Assembly (NCBI GenBank): GCA_050245915.1
Contig: JBFWWZ010000022.1
Span: 1 to 41,931, forward strand
Length of the DNA stretch: 41,931 nucleotides
Source of the DNA: JBDSKH01 sp050245915
GTDB lineage: Bacteria; Actinomycetota; Actinomycetes; Actinomycetales; Microbacteriaceae
Direction of reading: 5' to 3'
The position numbers and the translations under genes are program-made. Shown in pieces: positions 1-7,048 of the stretch. How positions within the stretch are numbered: position 1 is the first letter of the stretch; every line of letters begins with the position of its first letter. The notes under the pieces were generated by a model. It was not told where the DNA came from, ran no database searches, and saw only the letters and a program-made list of their open reading frames with translations.

Positions 1-81
1 GAGGTGCTGGCCGGTACGCTCGACCCGAAAGACATCGCACCCCACCTGACCACCGACACTCACGAGCCCCAAGGCGAATAG
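1..81 (+). CDS. gpsA: C-terminal end of probable glycerol-3-phosphate dehydrogenase (partial)
   Basis: The first 26 codons read open and end in TAG two bases before the ddl start. The tail ends in APHLTTDTHEPQGE. In actinobacteria gpsA (NAD(P)-dependent sn-glycerol-3-phosphate dehydrogenase, phospholipid precursor supply) commonly lies directly upstream of ddl, and this tail is compatible with a GpsA C-terminus. No catalytic part is visible, so the name rests on gene order and a weak resemblance of the tail. Confidence 0.5.
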   Translation, partial: EVLAGTLDPKDIAPHLTTDTHEPQGE

Positions 82-83
82 AC

Positions 84-1187
84 ATGCCCACCCGCGTCGC
101 GCTGCTGTTCGGCGGCCGTTCCAGCGAGCACTCGATCAGCTGCGCCACCGCGGGCGGCGTGCTCGGCGCGATCGACAGGTCGCGGTTCGAGGTGGTGCCG
201 ATCGGCATCACGCGCGACGGCGCGTTCACGCTGCAGGACGACGAGACGGTGCGCGCGTTCACGCTCGGCGAGACCCTGCCGGAGATCGCCGACAACGGCA
301 CCCGCGTCCACTTCCCGGAGTCGGCGACGAGCCGCGAGTTCACCGTCACGCGGGTCTCGACAGGCTCGACCAGCGCGACCACCGAGAGTCTCGGCGACAT
401 CGACATCGCCTTCCCGATCCTGCACGGCCCGTTCGGCGAGGACGGCACCATCCAGGGGCTCATCGAGCTGGTCGGCCTGCCCTACGTCGGCAACGGCGTG
501 CTCGCCTCCGCGCTCGGGATGGACAAGCACTTCACCAAGACGGTCCTGCAGGGCGCGGGGGTCGCGGTCGCCCCGTGGGTGACGGTGTCGCGCGACGACC
601 TGGCCCGCGAGCCCGAGCTCTGGACCCGCCGCATCCAGGGTCTCGGCTTGCCGGCCTTCGTGAAGCCTGCCCGCGCCGGATCGAGCGTCGGGGTCAGCAA
701 GGTGCACGACTGGAGCGAGCTCGACGCCGCCCTCGACCTCGCGTTCGCCGAGGACCATCGCGTGCTGATCGAGCCGGGAATCGTGGGCCGCGAGGTCGAG
801 TGCGCCGTGCTGCAGGGCCGCGACGGCGGGGCGACACGGGTCAGCGTCGCCGGCGAGATCGTCTTCACCGGCAGGGAGTTCTACGACTTCGACGCCAAGT
901 ACCGCGACGCCCCCGGCATCGAGCTGGTCTGCCCCGCCGACCTGCAGCCGCAGCAGCTGGCAGAGATGCAGCGGATCGCCGCCCGCGCGTTCGACGCGAT
1001 CGGCGGCCGCGGCCTCGCACGCGTGGACTTCTTCTTCACCGGCAGCGAGTTCATCGTCAACGAGATCAACACGATGCCGGGCTTCACGCCGATCTCGATG
1101 TTCCCGGCGTGCTGGCTGGCCTCGGGGTTGAGCTACCCCGACCTGATCACCGAGCTCATCCAGCTGGGGCTGGCGACGGCTCGCTGA
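84..1187 (+). CDS. ddl: D-alanine--D-alanine ligase
   Basis: This cytoplasmic ATP-grasp enzyme joins two D-alanines for the peptidoglycan pentapeptide. At 367 residues it has the normal family length. Visible family blocks are the N-terminal LLFGGRSSEHSIS, the HGPFGEDGTIQG loop, the ATP-binding stretch FVKPARAGSSVGVSKV, and the C-terminal metal and substrate region ARVDFFF...NEINTMPGFTPISMFP. The ATG lies two bases after the upstream stop, so co-transcription with gpsA is likely. Residues about 90-97 (RVSTGSTS) are encoded by a dispersed repeat that also occurs in recG and tatD. They sit in the variable stretch before the HGPFGEDG motif, where an insertion should be tolerated. The 3' end overlaps the convergent DUF3515 gene by 32 bases. 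Confidence 0.96.
   Translation: MPTRVALLFGGRSSEHSISCATAGGVLGAIDRSRFEVVPIGITRDGAFTLQDDETVRAFTLGETLPEIADNGTRVHFPESATSREFTVTRVSTGSTSATTESLGDIDIAFPILHGPFGEDGTIQGLIELVGLPYVGNGVLASALGMDKHFTKTVLQGAGVAVAPWVTVSRDDLAREPELWTRRIQGLGLPAFVKPARAGSSVGVSKVHDWSELDAALDLAFAEDHRVLIEPGIVGREVECAVLQGRDGGATRVSVAGEIVFTGREFYDFDAKYRDAPGIELVCPADLQPQQLAEMQRIAARAFDAIGGRGLARVDFFFTGSEFIVNEINTMPGFTPISMFPACWLASGLSYPDLITELIQLGLATAR
353..374 (+). repeat. Dispersed 22-base repeat, copy in ddl
   Basis: Begins GGTCTCGACAGGCTCGACC; 21 of 22 bases match the exact copies at 11944 and 19502. Read in frame as VSTGST within ddl. Confidence 0.75.
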
Positions 1188-1662
1188 ACGGATCCTGCCC
1201 CGTCACCGTCTCCTCGGTGTCGGTGCAGGTCAGCCCGTTCTGCGGCGTGAACGACACCGCGTTCTCGAGGTCTTCGAGCACCAGCCCGGGGCTGATCGCC
1301 GGGTCGCGGTCGACGATCAGGCGCACCGCCGGGTCGCGCCCGAAACTGGTGAACGTCCAGACCGCGTCATCGCTGTCGTCGCGCAGCCAGAACACGCCTT
1401 TGTCGACGCAGGGCAGCTCGGACGCCGTCGGCACCTCCACGCCGCAGAACAGCAGCACCTGGTCCGGCTCGCCCCACGCCGCCGTGGCCTGGGCGTCCGT
1501 CTGGCGGATCGGCAGCCCGCTCACCGTCTCGGGCAGGCGCACGGTCACCGCGGCGCAGCCGGGGTCGTTCGCGTTCTCGGCCGGTTGCAGCGCGACGATC
1601 GGCGCGCAGCCGGAGAGGATCAGGCCCCCGGCGATAATGGCGGCGATCCGGCTGAGCTTCAT
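1156..1662 (-). CDS. DUF3515 family lipoprotein
   Basis: This 168-residue protein starts with a lipoprotein signal peptide: a positively charged MKLSR, a hydrophobic stretch and a lipobox LSGCAP, with the acylated cysteine near residue 20. It is therefore predicted to be anchored to the outer face of the membrane. The rest contains several cysteines and matches my memory of the DUF3515 family, which sits between ddl and thiL in many actinobacteria. No biochemical role is known to me. Start choice rests on the signal peptide and on a TAGCCT hexamer 7 nt upstream. Its last 32 bases overlap the convergent ddl end. Confidence 0.85.
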   Translation of the reverse strand: MKLSRIAAIIAGGLILSGCAPIVALQPAENANDPGCAAVTVRLPETVSGLPIRQTDAQATAAWGEPDQVLLFCGVEVPTASELPCVDKGVFWLRDDSDDAVWTFTSFGRDPAVRLIVDRDPAISPGLVLEDLENAVSFTPQNGLTCTDTEETVTGQDPFSEPSPAPAG

Positions 1663-1669
1663 CGCTCCC

Positions 1670-1675
1670 AGGCTA
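1670..1675 (-). promoter_or_regulatory. -10 hexamer (TAGCCT) for a leaderless DUF3515 transcript
   Basis: TAGCCT on the minus strand lies 7 nt from the ATG at 1662, leaving room only for a leaderless or near-leaderless mRNA. It shares its TA with the opposite-strand thiL -10. Confidence 0.55.
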
Positions 1676-1679
1676 CCGT
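1674..1679 (+). promoter_or_regulatory. -10 hexamer (TACCGT) for a leaderless thiL transcript
   Basis: TACCGT ends 7 nt before the thiL ATG at 1687. The two divergent -10 elements overlap in GGCTACCGT, so polymerase should not be able to occupy both promoters at once. Confidence 0.5.
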
Positions 1680-1686
1680 GGACACC

Positions 1687-2655
1687 ATGAGCACCCTGGG
1701 CGAGCTGGGCGAGGCCGCCGTGCTGCAGCGCATCTTCCCCCGCCTCCCGGAGGCCGCGCTCGCCATGCTGGGTCCCGGTGATGACGCCGCCGTGGTCGCC
1801 GCCCCCGACGGCCGGTTCGTCGTCACCACCGACACGATGGTGCACGGCCCCGACTTCCGGCTCGCCTGGTCGAGCCCGCACGACCTCGGCTGGAAGGCCG
1901 CCGCCACCAACCTCTCCGACATCGCCGCCATGGGGGCGCGGCCGACGGCGCTGGTGGTGGCCGTGACCGCGCCGTCCGACACCGCCGTCGAGCTGCTCGA
2001 GGGTCTCGCCGACGGGCTCCGCGACGCCTGCGCCGCCCTGGCACCCGGGTGCGGCGTGGTCGGCGGTGACCTGAGCGTGTCCGCCACGCTCGTCATCGCG
2101 GTCACCGCGTTCGGCGACCTCGAGGGCCGGGATGCGGTGCGGCGCTCGGGCGCCCGGCCCGGCGACACGGTGGCCGTCTCCGGCGCCCTCGGGATGGCGG
2201 CCGAGGGGCTCGCACTGCTCTTCGAGCGCGCCCTCGACGACGAGGGGGCACCCGATGCGCATCGCGCCGCCGAGCTGCGGCGCGAATTCCCGGAGGCGCT
2301 GGAGGCGCAGCTGGCCCCGCGTCCTCCGCTCGCCGACGGCATCGCCGCCGCCCTCGCCGGCGCCACCGCGATGCTGGATATCAGCGACGGCGTCGCGATC
2401 GACGCCCGGCGGATCGCCGACGCCGGCCGGGTCGCGCTCGACCTGCGGGCGGAGGCGATCGGATCCCCGGCGGCGCTGGCCGGAGGGGAGGACCACGGAC
2501 TGCTCGCCACCTTCCCGCCCGGGGTCGCGCTGCCCGGCGGGTTCCGGCCGGTCGGCGAGGTGCGCGAGGGCGCCGGCCTGCTCATCGACGGGCGCCCGTA
2601 CGGCGAGCGCGGAGGCTGGGACCCGTACGAGGACTGGAACGGTCAGGCCGGCTGA
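1687..2655 (+). CDS. thiL: Thiamine-monophosphate kinase
   Basis: ThiL phosphorylates thiamine monophosphate to thiamine diphosphate with ATP and Mg2+, the last step of cofactor synthesis. The 322-residue protein has the family's acidic metal and nucleotide motifs: GPGDDAAVV near residue 30, TTDTMVHGPDF, NLSDIAAMGA, VGGDLS and LDISDG, then GGEDHGLLATFP near the C-terminus. Length is normal. The ATG follows a promoter shared with the divergent DUF3515 gene in a 24-base gap. The 3' end overlaps the convergent rsmD by 13 bases. Gene order is typical for Microbacteriaceae. Confidence 0.95.
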   Translation: MSTLGELGEAAVLQRIFPRLPEAALAMLGPGDDAAVVAAPDGRFVVTTDTMVHGPDFRLAWSSPHDLGWKAAATNLSDIAAMGARPTALVVAVTAPSDTAVELLEGLADGLRDACAALAPGCGVVGGDLSVSATLVIAVTAFGDLEGRDAVRRSGARPGDTVAVSGALGMAAEGLALLFERALDDEGAPDAHRAAELRREFPEALEAQLAPRPPLADGIAAALAGATAMLDISDGVAIDARRIADAGRVALDLRAEAIGSPAALAGGEDHGLLATFPPGVALPGGFRPVGEVREGAGLLIDGRPYGERGGWDPYEDWNGQAG

Positions 2656-3197
2656 CCCAGCCAGTACAGCGCCGTGTCGCCGTAGTCCTTCCGGCGATCG
2701 AGTGCGAGACCCGCCGGCCATGCCGGTTCGGGATCGCGCGACGAGCGCTCCGCCAGCACCACCGCATCCGGGGCCAGCAGCGGCACGAGCGCGGACAGCT
2801 CACGCATCAGCTCGGCGGCCGGCAGCTCGTACGGCGGGTCGAGGAACACCAGGTCGTACGGCCCGGCGGCCCCGGCGAGGAAGCGCTGCACCGGCTGCCC
2901 GGCCACCACCACATCCACCTGGCCCATCGCCTTCGCCACCCGCGCCGCATTCGAGCGCATCACCGCCGCGGTCGCCGAATCGACCAGGGTGACGTGCGCC
3001 GCGCCACGGGATGCCGCCTCCAGCCCCAGCGCCCCCGAGCCCGCGTAGAGGTCGAGAACGCGTGCCCCCTCGAGCCGGTCGCGCGTGTCGAGCGCGGAGA
3101 AGATCGCCTCCCGCACCCGGTCGCTGGTCGGACGCGTGCCGGTCTTCGGCACGTCGAGCCGCAGCGACCCGGCACGCCCCCCGATGATCCGGGTCAC
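2643..3197 (-). CDS. rsmD: 16S rRNA (guanine(966)-N(2))-methyltransferase
   Basis: This small SAM-dependent enzyme (184 residues) methylates G966 of 16S rRNA. Visible are the N-terminal RIIGGRAGSLRL, the family pattern RPTSDRVREAIFSALD, the SAM-binding loop DLYAGSGALGLEAASRGA, and the catalytic motif VFLDPPY. The start is GTG at 3197, whose GTGA overlaps the stop of the upstream EamA gene, so the two are translationally coupled. This order, transporter then rRNA methyltransferase, is probably incidental. Confidence 0.93.
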   Translation of the reverse strand: MTRIIGGRAGSLRLDVPKTGTRPTSDRVREAIFSALDTRDRLEGARVLDLYAGSGALGLEAASRGAAHVTLVDSATAAVMRSNAARVAKAMGQVDVVVAGQPVQRFLAGAAGPYDLVFLDPPYELPAAELMRELSALVPLLAPDAVVLAERSSRDPEPAWPAGLALDRRKDYGDTALYWLGQPA

Positions 3198-4099
3198 GTG
3201 CTCACCGGTTCCGCGGCGCGGGGCTTCGACCGCGCCAGCATGACGACGGCGGCGATCACGATGACGCCGCCGAGCACCTGCACCCAGGTGATGCCGTACC
3301 CGAACGGAAGGCCGATCAGCGCCGTGAACACCACCTGCAGGTTGATGTAGATGGATGCGGTCGCGGGCGCCACCAGACGGGTCGCCGCGTTCCAGAAGAT
3401 GTACGCCGCGATCGATGGGAAGATCACGATGTACCCGATGGCGCCCCAGCCCGGCCCGTCCACCGGCCAGTGCAGCCCGTTGATCGCCAGGAACGGCGTC
3501 AGCAGCACCGTGGCGATCACCACCTGGATCGCGGTGGCCGTGATCGGCGGGACATCGTGGATCCTCCGGCCGACGAGGGTGTAGATCGACCAGACGACGA
3601 TGACGGCGATCATCAGCAGGTCGCCGAGATTCAGGCCGTTCCGCAGCAGCGCGAGCAGGTCGCCGTTCGTGATCACGATGACCACGCCGACCAGCCCCAG
3701 CAGGATGCCGAGCACCGCCCGCCAGGTCAGGCGCGTCCGGGCGCCGCCCTGCGCCGCCGCCGGCAGCACCGCGGCGAGCACCACGATCAGGGCGGGATTC
3801 ACCGAGTTGATGAGCGAGGCGTTGAGGGGGCTCGTGTACTGCAGGGCGAAGTAGATGAGCACGCTGAACCCGGTGATCCCCAGCACGCCCAGCACCCCGA
3901 GCAGCGGCAGGTGCGGCACGGCGGCCCGCCAGTCGGGCTTCTCGATCAACTGCGCGACGATCAGCAGCGGGATGGCGGCGAACGCCCAGCGGATCCAGGT
4001 GAGGCTGATCGGGTCGACGGTCTCGACCGCGGCGGCCCCGAAGACGAAGTTCCCCGCCCAGAACAGGGTGGCCAGAATCAGGAACAGCGCCGCCTTCAC
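3194..4099 (-). CDS. EamA/DMT-family transporter
   Basis: The 301-residue membrane protein has about ten predicted helices arranged as two EamA repeats, as in drug/metabolite transporters. Typical family segments are LATLFWAGNFVFG at the N-terminus and the repeated ...FFNAATRLVAPATAS-type ends of each half (here IFWNAATRLVAP). Substrate cannot be read from the sequence; amino acid or metabolite export is usual. The GTG at 4099 is chosen because a TACGTT hexamer sits 7 nt upstream and the first helix begins immediately after. A much longer reading frame upstream overlaps the divergent acyl-CoA dehydrogenase and is rejected. Confidence 0.85.
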   Translation of the reverse strand: MKAALFLILATLFWAGNFVFGAAAVETVDPISLTWIRWAFAAIPLLIVAQLIEKPDWRAAVPHLPLLGVLGVLGITGFSVLIYFALQYTSPLNASLINSVNPALIVVLAAVLPAAAQGGARTRLTWRAVLGILLGLVGVVIVITNGDLLALLRNGLNLGDLLMIAVIVVWSIYTLVGRRIHDVPPITATAIQVVIATVLLTPFLAINGLHWPVDGPGWGAIGYIVIFPSIAAYIFWNAATRLVAPATASIYINLQVVFTALIGLPFGYGITWVQVLGGVIVIAAVVMLARSKPRAAEPVST

Positions 4100-4101
4100 A
4101 A

Positions 4102-4149
4102 CCGACAACGTATCTCGCGGGGACTCCTTGGAGCTTCCCGACAACGTAT
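4102..4149. promoter_or_regulatory. Divergent promoter region with two CCGACAACGTAT repeats
   Basis: The 85-base gap between the EamA and acyl-CoA dehydrogenase genes holds identical 12-mers CCGACAACGTAT at 4102-4113 and 4138-4149, 36 bases apart. The first contains the minus-strand -10 TACGTT of the EamA gene. The spacing places both on nearly similar faces of the helix (about 3.4 turns). An operator for a regulator of one or both genes is possible but unproven. Confidence 0.4.
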
Positions 4150-4172
4150 TCGCATCCCAAGGTGCCTCGACT

Positions 4173-4178
4173 GACAAT
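4173..4178 (+). promoter_or_regulatory. Possible -10 (GACAAT) before acyl-CoA dehydrogenase
   Basis: GACAAT matches the TATAAT consensus at four positions and ends 6 nt before the ATG at 4185. It is weaker than the TANNNT boxes elsewhere in the window. Confidence 0.35.
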
Positions 4179-4184
4179 CGGAGC

Positions 4185-5930
4185 ATGACCACCACGGCTG
4201 CCCCAGCATCCACCGAACGTCCCACCGCGGTCGACCGCACCCCCAAGCCCAGCTTCACCAAAGGGCTCTTCCTCGGCCAGACCCAGTCCGAGCTCGTCAT
4301 GCCGTACCCGCTCGTCACCGGCGGCATGCGCGAGAAAGTGGATGCCGCGGTCGCCAGCGCGCGCGAGTACCTGAGCACGTTCGACCCGTGGAAGGCCGAG
4401 GAGCAGGGCTGGGTCGGCGATGACGTCATCCGCGACCTGGGGGAGCGCAAGCTCACCGGCATGTTCGTCGACGAGCAGTACGGCGGGCTCGGACTCAGCC
4501 AGTCCGGCTACTGCCGCGTCATGGAGGAGTTCGGCTACGTCGACGGCACCCTCGCCGTCGTCATGGGCGTGCACCAGTCGATCGGCACCAAGCCCCTCTA
4601 CCTGTACGGCACCGACGATCAGAAGGCGCGCTGGCTGCCCGACCTCGCCGCCGGCCGCAAGCTCGCCGCGTTCGTGCTGACCGAGCCGAATGTCGGCTCC
4701 GACGCCTACAACCTCGAGACCTGGGCCGAGCGCCAGTCCGACGGGTCGTGGCTGCTGAACGGCGAGAAGCGCTGGATCGGCAACGGCAGCCGCGACGTGC
4801 TCACCGTGTTCGCGCGCAGCGACCTCGGCCATGTCGCCCTCATCGTCGAGAAAGGCATGGAGGGCCTCAGCACCGGGCCGCGCTTCGACACCCTGGGTCT
4901 TCGCGCCAACAACCTGCAGCGCGTGCACTTCAAGAACGTGCGGGTGCCCGCCGAGAACCTGCTCGGCGAGCCGGGCGACGGATTCCGCATCGCGATGAAC
5001 ACCCTCAACAACGGGCGCATGTCGATGGGGACCGCGATCTCCGGCGGCATGAAGCGCTTCCTCGAGCTCGCGCTCGACCACGCCTCCACCCGCAAGCAGT
5101 TCGACCGGCACCTCATCGACTTCGAGATGGTGGAGGACAAGCTCGCCTGGATGGCGGCGCAGATCTACGGCCTCGAATCCTCCAGCTACCTGACGACGGG
5201 CATGGTGGATGCCGGCGTCGCCGACTTCTCCCTGGAGAGCGCGATGACCAAGGTGGAGTCCAGCGACCGCGGCTGGTACGCCCTGAACCGGGCCTTCCAG
5301 ATCCTCGGCGGCGAGGCGTTCATGAACCGCCACCCGCTCGCGAAGGCGCTGCGCGACTTCCGCATCTTCCCGATCTTCGAAGGCTCCAACGACGTGATGC
5401 GCGCGTACGTCGCACTCAACGGTCTGAAGGCACTGAGCGAAGACCTGCCCGACGTGAAGGCGATCAAGCTCAGCGACCCCGGCCGGGCGTTCGGCGAGCT
5501 CGCGCCGTACGTGCAGGCGCGGCTCGGCCGCACCCTCCGCCCCGAGCGGCTGCAGGGCGCCGACCCCGTCTTCACCGGGCACGTCGGCCGTCTCGCCGGT
5601 CAGGTGAACCGCCTGCGCGACAGCGCCGAGGCGATGCTCCGCAAGCACGGCAAGAAGATCCAGGACAAGCAGCTCGTGCAGAAGCGCCTGGCCGAAGCCG
5701 CCTCCGGCATCTACTCGCAGGTCGCCGTGATCTCGCGCGCCACCGCCGTCTTCGCCCGCGACGGGCTGCCGATCTCGGGGGCCGAGAAGACGGTCGCGAT
5801 GAACTACCTGAAGAAGACGGAGCGGGAGGTGGCGCGCGAGCTGCGCGGGCTCGAGGTCAACGACGACAAGTACGTCGCCCAGATCGGCCGCACCGTGCGC
5901 GACCGGAACGGCTACCCGTTCAGCCTGTGA
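4185..5930 (+). CDS. Acyl-CoA dehydrogenase (long-chain type)
   Basis: This flavoenzyme catalyses the first, alpha-beta desaturating step of acyl-CoA beta-oxidation. At 581 residues it is longer than the usual 380-400, with an extra C-terminal helical domain as in VLCAD-like enzymes. Visible motifs are FVLTEPNVGSDA and WIGNGSRD (FAD and substrate region), LGGEAFMNRHPLAKALRDFRI, and FEGSNDVMR containing the catalytic-base glutamate at about residue 399. No electron-transfer flavoprotein gene is adjacent. It stands alone between a divergent transporter and corA. A role with the Ole-like lipid locus further right is possible but not supported by position. Confidence 0.9.
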   Translation: MTTTAAPASTERPTAVDRTPKPSFTKGLFLGQTQSELVMPYPLVTGGMREKVDAAVASAREYLSTFDPWKAEEQGWVGDDVIRDLGERKLTGMFVDEQYGGLGLSQSGYCRVMEEFGYVDGTLAVVMGVHQSIGTKPLYLYGTDDQKARWLPDLAAGRKLAAFVLTEPNVGSDAYNLETWAERQSDGSWLLNGEKRWIGNGSRDVLTVFARSDLGHVALIVEKGMEGLSTGPRFDTLGLRANNLQRVHFKNVRVPAENLLGEPGDGFRIAMNTLNNGRMSMGTAISGGMKRFLELALDHASTRKQFDRHLIDFEMVEDKLAWMAAQIYGLESSSYLTTGMVDAGVADFSLESAMTKVESSDRGWYALNRAFQILGGEAFMNRHPLAKALRDFRIFPIFEGSNDVMRAYVALNGLKALSEDLPDVKAIKLSDPGRAFGELAPYVQARLGRTLRPERLQGADPVFTGHVGRLAGQVNRLRDSAEAMLRKHGKKIQDKQLVQKRLAEAASGIYSQVAVISRATAVFARDGLPISGAEKTVAMNYLKKTEREVARELRGLEVNDDKYVAQIGRTVRDRNGYPFSL

Positions 5931-5951
5931 CCCGGTGACGCGCCCCGGGCG

Positions 5952-5957
5952 TAGCAT
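5952..5957 (+). promoter_or_regulatory. -10 hexamer (TAGCAT) for leaderless corA
   Basis: TAGCAT ends 6 nt before the GTG at 5964. Confidence 0.5.
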
Positions 5958-5963
5958 TCCGGG

Positions 5964-7043
5964 GTGACGGATCAGCCGACGTTGAAACCTGCCCCAGACC
6001 CCGTCATGCGGCGTCCGCGGCAGCCCGGCCTCGTCAACCTCGCCGTCTACGTCGACGGCGCGCGCGTCGACAGCCCGAGTTCGCTGCAGGGCACGTTCCA
6101 GGCGCTCGACGCGCACCCGGCCGCCCTCGCCTGGATCGGGCTGTACCGTCCGGGGCGTGACATGCTCGACCAGCTCGCCGAGGAGTTCGGCCTGCATGAG
6201 CTCGCGATCGAAGACGCGGTCACCGCGCATCAGCGCCCCAAGGTCGAGCGGTACGGCGACACCCTGTTCATGGTGCTGCGGGCCGCGCACTACGACGACA
6301 CCCACGAGCGGGTCGACTTCGGCGAGCTGCACATCTTCGGCGGCGCGAACTTCGTCATCACGGTGCGTCACAGCGAGAGCCCCGACCTCGCGCTCGTGCG
6401 GCAGCGGATGGAGACCACGCCCGGCGCGCTCGACGAGGGTGCCGAGGCGGTGCTGTACGCGATCCTCGATGCCGTCGTCGACGGCTACAAGCCCGTCGTC
6501 GAGGGCATCGCCAACGACATCGACGAGATCGAGACCCAGGTGTTCGACGGCGACCCGAAGGTGTCGCGCCGCGTCTACGAGCTGAATCGCGAGGTGATCG
6601 AGTTCGAGCGAGCCGTCTCGCCGCTCGTCGGCATCATCGACACCCTCTCGGAGGGGTTCGCCGACGGGTATGTGGGCGAGAAGCTGCAGGAGTACCTGCG
6701 CGATGTCGCCGACCATGTCGTGCAGGCGAAGGAGCGCATCGAGGAGTTCCGGGTGCTTCTGCGCGACATCCTCACCGTGAACACCTCGCTCGTCGGGCAG
6801 CGGCAGACGGAGGAGGCGGCGCGGCTCAGCGAGGCGAACAACACGCAGGCCGAGCAGACGCGCAAGATCTCCGGCTGGGCGGCGATCCTCTTCGCGCCGT
6901 CGCTGATCGGCTCGATCTACGGCATGAACTTCACCTTCATGCCCGAGCTGCACCAGCCGTGGGGGTACCCGTTCGCGCTGGGGCTGATGGCGGCATCCAG
7001 TCTCGTGCTGTTCATCGTGTTCAAGAAACGGGGCTGGCTCTGA
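5964..7043 (+). CDS. corA: CorA-family magnesium/cobalt transporter
   Basis: CorA forms a pentameric inner-membrane channel for Mg2+ (and Co2+/Ni2+). The 359-residue protein has a long cytoplasmic N-terminal domain with a helical stalk. Two helices follow at the C-terminus, the first ending in the signature YGMNF (residues 319-323). The second is GYPFALGLMAASSLVLFIVF, followed by the basic end KKRGWL. The loop after the signature reads MPELHQPWGYP, compatible with the usual acidic periplasmic loop. GTG start is supported by the -10 box just upstream. recG begins five bases after the stop, suggesting partial co-transcription. Confidence 0.94.
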   Translation: MTDQPTLKPAPDPVMRRPRQPGLVNLAVYVDGARVDSPSSLQGTFQALDAHPAALAWIGLYRPGRDMLDQLAEEFGLHELAIEDAVTAHQRPKVERYGDTLFMVLRAAHYDDTHERVDFGELHIFGGANFVITVRHSESPDLALVRQRMETTPGALDEGAEAVLYAILDAVVDGYKPVVEGIANDIDEIETQVFDGDPKVSRRVYELNREVIEFERAVSPLVGIIDTLSEGFADGYVGEKLQEYLRDVADHVVQAKERIEEFRVLLRDILTVNTSLVGQRQTEEAARLSEANNTQAEQTRKISGWAAILFAPSLIGSIYGMNFTFMPELHQPWGYPFALGLMAASSLVLFIVFKKRGWL

Positions 7044-7048
7044 GTTCT

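Noticed and set aside
5931..5949. CCCGG/CCGGG hairpin as terminator between acyl-CoA dehydrogenase and corA
   Set aside because: Five base pairs with a nine-base loop and no T-run; common by chance at this G+C.
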